From CAZHVS01 sp964536015 (GTDB lineage: Bacteria > Bacteroidota > Ignavibacteria > Ignavibacteriales > Ignavibacteriaceae): DNA of 54,311 nucleotides. Both the position numbers and the translations under genes were made by a program. How positions within the stretch are numbered: the stretch's first letter is position 1; each line of letters begins with the position of its first letter. Under the pieces are notes generated by a model. The model was not told where the DNA came from and ran no database searches. It saw only the letters and a program-made list of their open reading frames with translations. This document shows positions 1-6,317 of the stretch, in pieces. The stretch lies in NCBI GenBank assembly GCA_964536015.1, contig CAZHVS010000020.1, positions 1 through 54,311 of the forward strand, in the 5' to 3' direction.

Positions 1-72
1 TTAGCAATTTTTCTAAATGTAGAAAAATTTTTTTTAATAGTTGGCAGAATGGAAACAGCTAAATAAACGACA

Positions 73-262
73 AACTAACGGCGTTGCCGATAACCCGCCG
101 CCCAACACAACTATGCAGCTTTGAAAAACTAACGCCAATAATTTTTAATTTATTTTCCTTTTATAACCTACTTCAAAGAGCAACTAAGTTTTGTCAACCT
201 AACTATAATTTACATCTGCCGACCGTATCGAAGATGCAGTCGACTTGAAGAACTTGTTATGC
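73..262 (-). repeat. attC recombination site (long type, site D)
   Basis: About 190 bp, closely similar along its length to the sites at 1825-2012 and 2974-3160. On the minus strand the first box is GCATAAC (262-256) and the last is GTTAGTT (79-73), with inner arms related to CAAGCCGAC and GGCGGCGG. The outer boxes deviate from the RYYYAAC/GTTRRRY consensus at one or two positions. An imperfect hairpin lies inside at about 220-240. The stop codon of the 58-aa ORF lies two bases before the first box. Confidence 0.75.
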
Positions 263-264
263 GT

Positions 265-441
265 TTATTTTACAAATTTTTTACCAGTTTCGACACCAAC
301 TTTAAAAGCAGCTTTAATCGCCTTATCAGCGTGTTGCATTGGATGCTTTTTAAAAGTATGTGTTACAGCTTTTGTAATTGTTTTTGTTGTTGACGGATTG
401 AAAAATATTCCGCCTATTACTTTTAACAACGAACTAATCAC
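265..441 (-). CDS. Small basic protein, second ORF of cassette 4
   Basis: A 58-codon ORF that simple ATG-based calling misses because it starts with GTG at 441-439. A GAGG ribosome-binding sequence lies about five bases upstream. The stop TAA (267-265) lies two bases before the attC box, as in the other cassettes, which is the best evidence that it is real. The product begins VISSLLKVIGG and has a short hydrophobic N-terminal stretch (about residues 1-14), then a Lys/Thr/His-rich middle and a basic C-terminus (ending KKFVK). No family is recognised. It follows the 87-aa glycine-rich gene by 23 bases and is probably co-transcribed with it. A toxin-immunity, bacteriocin or membrane-peptide pair is possible but unproven. 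An opposite-strand ORF over the same bases looks like a shadow. Confidence 0.5.
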   Translation of the reverse strand: MISSLLKVIGGIFFNPSTTKTITKAVTHTFKKHPMQHADKAIKAAFKVGVETGKKFVK

Positions 442-464
442 AACTACCTCATATTATTTTGTAA

Positions 465-728
465 TTACCACCAACCGAATTTTTTCTCTATAGTTTGAAC
501 TCCTTTATAAGTACTGTATCCAACTACAGCCGCTCCAACTCCAACTATTGCAACACCGGCAACCATTCCACCACCAACTACACAACCAATTGTTGCAAGT
601 GATGAAGTTACAGCGGCAGCTCCAGTTGTTCCAGCTGCTGCAGCACTTGTTGCACCTACTACTCCAACACCAGCACCGGCTGCCGCGCCGGCTGTTCCAC
701 TTACACCTTCTTTAACAGCATCTGACAT
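465..728 (-). CDS. Glycine-zipper small membrane protein, first ORF of cassette 4
   Basis: An 87-aa protein made mostly of Gly, Ala, Val, Ser and Thr. After a short charged start (MSDAVKEG), residues 9-45 are small residues with many GxxxG-like spacings. Residues 46-72 form a likely transmembrane glycine zipper (VVGGGMVAGVAIVGVGAAVVG). The end is charged and aromatic (IEKKFGWW). A clear AAGGAG ribosome site precedes the ATG. Such proteins insert into or oligomerise in membranes, and class II bacteriocins and some phage or toxin peptides look similar, but I cannot assign a family. It is an integron cassette gene paired with a 58-aa ORF. Confidence 0.7.
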   Translation of the reverse strand: MSDAVKEGVSGTAGAAAGAGVGVVGATSAAAAGTTGAAAVTSSLATIGCVVGGGMVAGVAIVGVGAAVVGYSTYKGVQTIEKKFGWW

Positions 729-771
729 AACAATTCTCCTTCTGATTAATGTTCTAATATTATTAATTGAT

Positions 772-903
772 CAGTAACGTTTTCGGGCTTTGCGTCAAGC
801 GGGGTGATGTGCAAACTTGGAGCTTTGTGCTTCAATTCAAGTTCATTACTGGTTGACAGTTTTGTGCTCCTAAACCCGCCCGAACGCAAAGCCCGTGTTA
901 GCA
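772..903 (-). repeat. attC-like site, divergent shorter type (site C)
   Basis: About 132 bp and different in sequence from the other three sites. It has a perfect 12-bp inverted repeat, CGGGCTTTGCGT at 784-795 and ACGCAAAGCCCG at 884-895. Outside this are TAAC (775-778) and GTTA (897-900), which match the outer core boxes. The stop codon of the nuclease gene overlaps the right box (TGCTAAC on the minus strand, 903-897). The left core, read as GTTACTG on the minus strand, is a poor match to GTTRRRY. The assignment rests on position and foldability more than on consensus. Confidence 0.6.
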
Positions 904-1785
904 CTTGTTTTTACAATATTCAATGAATCCGCATTCATAAGGTCTATTGCATTGTTCTCCCATTGGTATTATTGGTTCATCTTTTTGTAAAATCTGTTTA
1001 TAAGTATTGATTTTATCAATTACATTTTCCATTTGGTTTTCTAAGTCGTCAGTTAAGTTTACTATTTTCCAATTTTTGTCTTTGTCGTCTGTTCTTAAAA
1101 TCAGATTAAATGATTTCAGTTTGGATTTAAATCGTTTTTTACAAATAGCATATTGAATAGCTAAATCTGAAACTATTGCGTCATTCAATTCCGTGTTTAG
1201 TTTTACTTCATAAATATAAATACTTCCATCTTCGTATTTAATTAATATATCACACATAACAAGAACTTCTTCTTCTATTATGGTTGCTTCATAAATTGTT
1301 TGTCTGCCCGGTGTGTATAGTAAATAGTTAGTGTATGAATTAAAGAAGGCAAAATTCCCAACTTTGTCTTTAATGTTTATACCGTCTGGAAATTCGTTGT
1401 CTCTAACCATTTCTTCAAAAGTACGTCCTTGGTTAAAAAGCTCTTGTTTTTCTTTACTTATCGGTGTTTTCTCTTGTTTCTTATGTTTGTCTAAATAGAG
1501 ATATTTTATACATTGACTTCCTTTTACAAATGAGCTTTTTGTCAACTTCCAAGTGTCAAATCTCAAAATATTCTTTCCAATACCAATTTTGTTATTTAGT
1601 TCTTTAATTTTTTCGACTAATCCACTTGCCATCATTATTGGTTCCATTCTGTCCCCTTGATAATCTCTAAGTTTATTAAGTGCTCTGTTGTAATTTTCAA
1701 TAGCACATTTATAATCGCCTATTTCATTGGCTAAGTCTGCTAATTTTATTGCATTGAAATCAATGTAGCTTATGTAATCTCTCAT
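898..1785 (-). CDS. PD-(D/E)XK nuclease with four-cysteine (Cas4/RecB-like) cluster
   Basis: A 295-aa protein. It starts with a TPR-like helical stretch (about 1-50; DYKCAIENYNRAL), followed by a RecB/Cas4-type nuclease domain. An N-terminal Cys (about C92, in SQCIKYLYL) and three C-terminal Cys (about C279, C285 and C291, in QCNRPYECGFIEYC) could bind a 4Fe-4S cluster. The nuclease core is D179 (MCDILI) and E193-x-K195 (YEVKLN), followed by QYAICKK, matching motif QxxxY only loosely. The region from LTKSSFVKGSQC resembles the start of DUF2779-type proteins. I placed the start at the ATG at 1785. A longer reading from 1842 begins inside the neighbouring attC and would include its core bases. 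The stop overlaps the next attC. It probably acts on DNA ends or single-stranded DNA; a defence role is inferred from the family and the cassette setting. Confidence 0.8.
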   Translation of the reverse strand: MRDYISYIDFNAIKLADLANEIGDYKCAIENYNRALNKLRDYQGDRMEPIMMASGLVEKIKELNNKIGIGKNILRFDTWKLTKSSFVKGSQCIKYLYLDKHKKQEKTPISKEKQELFNQGRTFEEMVRDNEFPDGINIKDKVGNFAFFNSYTNYLLYTPGRQTIYEATIIEEEVLVMCDILIKYEDGSIYIYEVKLNTELNDAIVSDLAIQYAICKKRFKSKLKSFNLILRTDDKDKNWKIVNLTDDLENQMENVIDKINTYKQILQKDEPIIPMGEQCNRPYECGFIEYCKNKC

Positions 1786-1824
1786 TTTTTGATTTTTAAA
1801 ATTAGTGCTAACTATTTTAATAAT

Positions 1825-2012
1825 GCATAACGGTGTTGCCAATAAGCCGCCGCCCAGAACAGCAATGTAGCTTAAAACGACGACGCCAATAATTATTAAG
1901 AAACTTTTTTGTATTAACTACTTCAAACAGCAACTTGGTTTTGTCAACCTAACTTGAAAATATTTCAACCGACCGCATCGCAGAGGCGGTCGGCTTGAAG
2001 AACTGGTTAGGC
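1825..2012 (-). repeat. attC recombination site (long type, site B)
   Basis: The best conserved of the sites, 188 bp. On the minus strand the first box is GCCTAAC (2012-2006), an exact RYYYAAC match, followed by the inner arm CAAGCCGACCGCC. The far side has GGCGGCGGCTTATTG and then GTTATGC (1831-1825). The inner arms pair except for one base, as expected for a folded bottom-strand attC with extrahelical bases. An internal GACCGC/GCGGTC hairpin lies at 1970-1990. The stop of the upstream cassette gene is two bases before the first box. Confidence 0.82.
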
Positions 2013-2014
2013 GT

Positions 2015-2947
2015 TTAATTAATTGTTGCATCTATTCTTGCTTTTAATTTTTTAAATAAATCATTATAATCACTGTAGACTATGTGATTATACTGTCGTG
2101 TATCAAAATGTAATTCTTTAACCCACTGTTCTTGAACGACCCAAATTACAGGTATGCCTAAACCTTGAGCAAAACCAGCTTCAAAATAAACTCCACCACG
2201 ATTCCCAGAAAAATCTGCAACTAGATATTTTGATTTTTTGATTTCTGCAATAATTTGATCACATATTTTATTATTGTGTTCAACAAAATCTACACGGACA
2301 GCTTTGATAATATTATCACTTTCAACAGCTGGTTGGATGCCCTTTGTAAAAATATCTTCTGTTGTATCATCAAACCACATAGCAATAAAGGCTTGTTTTC
2401 TAATCCCAGCCGGTCTTCTTCTTAGTTCTTCAATTTTCTCCCAGCCTCTGGTTTCAATATTAATCCATTCATTTGTTGAACTCATTTCTGATATGTATCC
2501 TAACTTATATAGTTGATCAACAACATACATTAATTGATTTATATCTTTAGAGAAGAATAATTCCTTTTCATCTTCTTCAACAAATACTTTTTCAGCAGGA
2601 TGTTCAATTTGTGCTGCAATGTTTAATAAACTCCTATCTAATATTTCAAATGCTGTTTTAGGAAAATCTTTAATCCATTCTTGATAATCTAAAAGATGGT
2701 ATTCATTATTACTTTCATCGTGGATATTTGTCAATAGTATCTTTATTCCTTTTCTAATTCTTTTTTCAGCGAGTAAACAGGAAAGCTTAAATAAAACATC
2801 TTCTGAGTCTATTAACAAAGCCGATTGTGTTCTACCCATTATAGTAAAATCACCGCAATTTGGACAATTATATGAAAGAGAATCACTGATTGACTGTTCT
2901 TGATATATTTCAGCATCTCTTTTACAAACAATGCATTTATCATTCAT
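2015..2947 (-). CDS. Zinc-ribbon protein with C-terminal nucleoside deoxyribosyltransferase/TIR-like domain
   Basis: 310 aa. The N-terminus is a zinc ribbon (C5-x2-C8 and C28-x2-C31). A helical middle follows, with a winged-helix-like stretch near 135-170 (LYKLGYISE). The C-terminal domain (about 184-300) begins KQAFIAMWFDD and contains EHNNKICDQI, YLVADFSG and GGVYFEAGFAQGLGIPVIW, with a candidate catalytic Glu at E256, and ends HFDTRQYNHIVY. This pattern belongs to the nucleoside 2-deoxyribosyltransferase-like superfamily, which is related in fold to TIR. Members can cleave N-glycosidic bonds and are often found near defence genes. A GAGGA ribosome site lies six to seven bases before the ATG. 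The stop abuts the attC. Substrate (free nucleotide, NAD or other) cannot be told from sequence. Confidence 0.78.
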   Translation of the reverse strand: MNDKCIVCKRDAEIYQEQSISDSLSYNCPNCGDFTIMGRTQSALLIDSEDVLFKLSCLLAEKRIRKGIKILLTNIHDESNNEYHLLDYQEWIKDFPKTAFEILDRSLLNIAAQIEHPAEKVFVEEDEKELFFSKDINQLMYVVDQLYKLGYISEMSSTNEWINIETRGWEKIEELRRRPAGIRKQAFIAMWFDDTTEDIFTKGIQPAVESDNIIKAVRVDFVEHNNKICDQIIAEIKKSKYLVADFSGNRGGVYFEAGFAQGLGIPVIWVVQEQWVKELHFDTRQYNHIVYSDYNDLFKKLKARIDATIN

Positions 2948-2973
2948 ATATATTCCTCATAAAATTCTTATAG

Positions 2974-3160
2974 GCATAACGATGTTGTTTTTAAGCCGCC
3001 GCCCACAACAGCAATGCAGCTTTGAAAAGACAACGCCAATAATTTTATAAAAACTTTTTTAACAGAGCAAACTTTAACAGCAAACTTGCTTAGCTAAACC
3101 AACTTGAAAAACCTAAACCAACCGTATTAAAGAGGCGGTCGGCTTGAGAACGTGTTAGGT
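2974..3160 (-). repeat. attC recombination site (long type, site A)
   Basis: 187 bp. On the minus strand the outer boxes are ACCTAAC (3160-3154), matching RYYYAAC, and GTTATGC (2980-2974). The inner arms are CAAGCCGACCGCC-like and GGCGGCGGCTTA. It is closely related to site B, including the inner motif GCAATG(C/T)AGCTT. It separates cassette 1 from cassette 2. Confidence 0.8.
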
Positions 3161-3170
3161 GTATTTATTC

Positions 3171-3770
3171 CTAAAAACATTCCGGCATAAATTCTTCACC
3201 ATCTATAGTATAAATCCAGAATGGTGGAGTTGAATAATATTTTTCAAATTCTTTATAACATTTCTTGAATTCAACATTTACCCACTCACCAATTTTTTGG
3301 TGTAAATCATTTAATTGATTTGTAGTTTGTTGATCCAATTTTAATTGTGGTAAAGTTGGAGTCCACTGGCAATGATAAATTGCATTTCGAAAATCTTTAA
3401 ATGGACTACCTTGAAATGCTGGGAAATCAATTATTTCTGTTGGGATATTCCGAAAAACAGTTTTGGGATCAATCTTATTTTCTTTTGGAATATTTATTGG
3501 ATCAAGAGTTTTTGTAATGCCTTCGTGTAAACTATATAAACCAGCAATCCAAAAACATAATTTCATAAATCCTTCTCCACCGAACAAAGACCAACATTTA
3601 GGTGCAACAATTTCTTTATCGACTTTATCTATCCTTTGATGGAACCAATTAACCCAATTCCACTTTCTTTTAATCTCCCACAAAGCCCAAAATTCTCGCC
3701 AAAGGAAATCATCTTTATGAATTTCCCAATCATCACAGTATTTACCTTTTAATTCAGAATCAATATTCAT
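3171..3770 (-). CDS. Unknown cassette protein with RNxxxH motif
   Basis: 199 aa with no confident family. It is rich in Trp and aromatic residues (WREFWALWEIKRKWNWVNWF at about 24-43). A conserved-looking segment DFRNAIYHCQW holds R128-N129 and H133, an R-N-x3-H arrangement like the catalytic motif of HEPN ribonucleases. The surroundings are helical enough to allow a HEPN fold, but one motif is weak evidence. It is the first cassette on the attI side. Its ATG lies only about a dozen bases from the GTTAGGT core and has no strong ribosome site, so AGGTG of the core itself may serve. The stop lies 10 bases before attC site A. Confidence 0.65.
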   Translation of the reverse strand: MNIDSELKGKYCDDWEIHKDDFLWREFWALWEIKRKWNWVNWFHQRIDKVDKEIVAPKCWSLFGGEGFMKLCFWIAGLYSLHEGITKTLDPINIPKENKIDPKTVFRNIPTEIIDFPAFQGSPFKDFRNAIYHCQWTPTLPQLKLDQQTTNQLNDLHQKIGEWVNVEFKKCYKEFEKYYSTPPFWIYTIDGEEFMPECF

Positions 3771-3781
3771 AATACAATTAC

Positions 3782-3788
3782 ACCTAAC
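3782..3788 (-). other. Lone integron core site opening the array
   Basis: GTTAGGT on the minus strand, an exact GTTRRRY match, immediately upstream of the first cassette gene and without an attC fold on its right. It is the position expected for the attI-cassette junction, or for a secondary insertion point. There is no recognisable attI sequence or integrase beyond it. Confidence 0.55.
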
Positions 3789-4247
3789 TATTACTTATAC
3801 TGTGTAGAATTATTACTTAGAGAACATAGATCTGCACGCAATTGCAAAACTATATTCCAATTATTTGCTTTTTGTTCTAAATTATCAACATTTAAAAATA
3901 GGTCGTGCATATATGTATTTCAGTATATAAAACTATCAAATAACTTTCCAATCGCAGCATCACAAAAACAATTATATTCAAAACACCTCAGCAGGGGAGT
4001 CAATCAGGCGTGACTGAGGTTGTAGTTAATCAAAAAACCAATTCAAACCATAACTCATCTTTAACTACAACACTAACTTAAACAAACTCAATTATCATTT
4101 CCAAATACTTTTTCTGCTGTTTTGCTTTATTTGTTTATCTCTAATCCCAACTTTTCAGGACTGTTACTCTTTTCCCGGATAACTTATTAAATTCATTTTA
4201 ACTATTACCCCGATTTAATTAAGTTGAAATTAAAAACTTAAATTTTA
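3789..4247. other. Non-coding gap between cassette array and core genes
   Basis: 459 bp with no convincing ORF on either strand. It contains an imperfect inverted repeat at 3986-4019 (CCTCAG at 3986-3991 against CTGAGG at 4014-4019; also AGTCA at 3997-4001 against TGACT at 4011-4015, which competes with it). No T-run follows, so it is not an obvious terminator. The rest is AT-rich and featureless. It must hold the promoter of the radical SAM gene at 4248 and possibly the promoter of the array. Confidence 0.5.
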
Positions 4248-5681
4248 ATGCGAGTACTTTTTCTACAATATCAAATATTACGTGACGTACAGCTACTGCT
4301 CAAAATTCCCGGACTTGCACTCGGCTCTATTGCTGCAAATGTAGATGCTTCGGAGTTTGAAGTACAAATTTGTGAACTCTTTTCGGAAGCGGTGGGAAAA
4401 TTATCTGACGAAGAAAATATTTTTATTAGACAAAGCAGGAAAAGAGCAGAACTGCTAAAGATATTGAATGAGTTTAATCCGCAGGTCGTAGCACTTACAA
4501 GCAGAACACACGAATTTCATTTAATTGTTGAGGTTGCAAAAATTATAAGAGAGTGGAATAAAGATGTAAAAATATTTCTTGGCGGTTATCATGCATCAAT
4601 TGCTGCAGAGGAAATTCTTTCGGGTAAAGATTCCGAGTATTTTAATTTTTTAGTTAGGGGTGAAGGTGAGTTTGCAGTTAATGAATTGTTGAAAGCAATT
4701 AAGTATAAAAAAGATTATTCTTCTATTTCTAACCTTTCGTACAAAGAAAATGGAAACATAAAACATAATCCCTTGCACAAGCTGTTAAACCTTGATGAAA
4801 TAAAAATTCCTGCACGAAACAAAAGAATACTTCGTGAAGGATTTAATTTTTTTGGTTTTCCCGCTGATGTAATAGAAACTTCAAGAGGCTGCGTTTATGA
4901 TTGTAACTTCTGCTGTATAAGAAATATTTATGGCAAGAGTTACAGAAAATATTCAATTGAAAGAGTAATTGAAGACCTTAAAGATGCGCAAAGCCACGGT
5001 GCAAAAGCTATTCTTCTTGCTGATGATAATATAATGATTAACATAAATCATTTCGAAAAACTTCTCGACACAATAATTGAAACCAGATTGAACAATCTTG
5101 TCTATGTAATGCAGGGAAGCATCAGAGCAATAAATGACAAACCTTCTATCGCCGCTAAAATGAAGGAAGCAGGAGTAAAATGGGTATTCCTTGGCATTGA
5201 AAGTTCCGAACCCGAGCAGATAACTTTTATGCAGAAAGCAAATCAATTTAAAACAGATGAAATAGCTGTTGCAGTAAATACTTTGAAAAAGAATAATATT
5301 TTAACTCATGGGGGAATAATATTCGGTACCCCTGATGAAACCCGCGAGACAATTGTAAACAAGTACAACTATGTAAAAAAGGTTGGTCTTGATTTTATAA
5401 ATTTCTGGATATTAACACCTTTCCCGAAAACTGAAGTGAGAGATGAATTGCTGAAGGAAAATCTTGTAACAAATCCTGATGATTATTCAAAGTACAATGC
5501 CTGGCACGCAAACGTAAGGACAAGACAGCTTTCTTCTGCCGAGCTTTATTCACTTGTCAGAAAGTATGAAGCGAGATTCTATTTGACAACTAATGCTGTG
5601 TTTAAACTTACCAGGTTTAATTCAAGGGTAATTAATTTACTCCTTAAGTTGATTTCAAGAAGATTTTTCAGCAAATATTAA
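4248..5681 (+). CDS. B12-binding-domain radical SAM protein
   Basis: 477 aa. The N-terminal half is a cobalamin-binding-like Rossmann domain, with GGYHAS at 112-117 and VRGEGE at about 137-142. The radical SAM core has the 4Fe-4S motif C215-x3-C219-x2-C222 (SRGCVYDCNFC), then LLADDN, GIESSEPEQ and GGIIFGTPDET. The architecture matches the large class of B12-dependent methyltransferase or rearrangement enzymes related to BchE and HpnP. The substrate cannot be deduced. The gene is monocistronic, with 76 bases to the next gene. Confidence 0.88.
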   Translation: MRVLFLQYQILRDVQLLLKIPGLALGSIAANVDASEFEVQICELFSEAVGKLSDEENIFIRQSRKRAELLKILNEFNPQVVALTSRTHEFHLIVEVAKIIREWNKDVKIFLGGYHASIAAEEILSGKDSEYFNFLVRGEGEFAVNELLKAIKYKKDYSSISNLSYKENGNIKHNPLHKLLNLDEIKIPARNKRILREGFNFFGFPADVIETSRGCVYDCNFCCIRNIYGKSYRKYSIERVIEDLKDAQSHGAKAILLADDNIMININHFEKLLDTIIETRLNNLVYVMQGSIRAINDKPSIAAKMKEAGVKWVFLGIESSEPEQITFMQKANQFKTDEIAVAVNTLKKNNILTHGGIIFGTPDETRETIVNKYNYVKKVGLDFINFWILTPFPKTEVRDELLKENLVTNPDDYSKYNAWHANVRTRQLSSAELYSLVRKYEARFYLTTNAVFKLTRFNSRVINLLLKLISRRFFSKY

Positions 5682-5757
5682 AAGCAAATAAATAAAAAAT
5701 CGAATGAACTTCTTAAAGCCCGCAAAGGTTTATTAATAAAACGAAATTGGAAATAGA

Positions 5758-6252
5758 ATGATTATTTATTCATTAATTTTAATTGTACATATACTTTCAT
5801 CTGTAGTATGGCTTGGTACTTTTCCGGCAGAAGTCGTTTTAAGAAAATTTATTATATCAAATAAATCTAAGACAGGTGAGCGAAAGCTAATCTCTTTGTG
5901 GTTAAAAATTGTAAATCTCGCGGGAATGATTGGAACAACAGGAATTGTAATAACAGGAATTTTTATGTCAATTTATCTTGGTTATGGCTTTTTCCGTTTT
6001 GATACTGCAGTAAATCACTGGCTTTACACAAAGCAGGTCTTAATGATAATTCTGCTTGCGTTAACAGGTTTTTTAATTATTCCTTCGGCTGTAAAGATAA
6101 GAAAACAACTTGGTGAAGATATGGAAAACACTCAACCTTTAGCTGATGAATCATATGATAAAGTAAAAAAGCTGGGTAAAGCGGTTTTAGTATCGAACGT
6201 ACTTGTACTAATTAATTTTCTGCTGGCAATCACTCATCGTTTTGTATATTGA
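5758..6252 (+). CDS. Four-helix integral membrane protein (DUF2269/CopD-like)
   Basis: 164 aa with four predicted membrane helices (about 1-22, 46-73, 88-108 and 140-160). It has an early His in the first helix (IVHILSSVVWLG) and a late His (AITHRFVY). The motif HxxSxxxWLG and the overall layout resemble the DUF2269/CopD-like membrane proteins, some of which may bind haem or metal. No ligand residues beyond these histidines can be pinned down. It sits alone between the radical SAM gene and dxr. Confidence 0.6.
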   Translation: MIIYSLILIVHILSSVVWLGTFPAEVVLRKFIISNKSKTGERKLISLWLKIVNLAGMIGTTGIVITGIFMSIYLGYGFFRFDTAVNHWLYTKQVLMIILLALTGFLIIPSAVKIRKQLGEDMENTQPLADESYDKVKKLGKAVLVSNVLVLINFLLAITHRFVY

Positions 6253-6283
6253 TTGATACCATAGAAAAGAGAAATTTATATCT

Positions 6284-6291
6284 TAACTTTG
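6284..6291 (+). promoter_or_regulatory. Candidate -7 element for dxr-rseP
   Basis: TAACTTTG matches the Bacteroidetes-type -7 consensus TAnnTTTG, 26 bases before the dxr start. The sequence 19 bases further upstream (ATAG) is a poor -33 element, so this is only a candidate. Confidence 0.35.
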
Positions 6292-6317
6292 CCCACAAAA
6301 TTTTTTAATATTTATTA

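Larger units (their letters stand above)
1..3788 (-). mobile_element. Integrase-less integron cassette array (CALIN), four cassettes
   Basis: Four attC-like sites alternate with minus-strand genes. Read on the minus strand, each unit runs core site GTTRRRY-like, short leader, gene, stop codon, then a RYYYAAC-like box that opens the next attC. The stops lie 10, 2, 0 and 2 bases from these boxes, which is cassette geometry. The array opens at a lone GTTAGGT core at 3788-3782 and continues past the left edge of the window. Positions 1-72 would be the leader of a fifth cassette, and I see no start codon or gene there. No tyrosine recombinase gene (intI) is present in the window, so by the usual definition this is a CALIN. 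The integrase could lie beyond the left edge, although it normally sits at the attI side, which here is to the right. Confidence 0.82.

Noticed and set aside
245..493. Plus-strand 82-aa frame over cassette 4
   Set aside because: It begins inside attC site D, runs against the cassette direction and covers the better-supported minus-strand 58-aa ORF and the end of the 87-aa gene.
73..3160. The repeated intergenic segments as a CRISPR array or IS element
   Set aside because: The repeats are about 130-190 bp, imperfect and separated by whole genes; there are no short spacers, no cas genes and no transposase. attC fits better.
3986..4019. The inverted repeat as a terminator
   Set aside because: No T-run follows on either strand, and no gene ends next to it.
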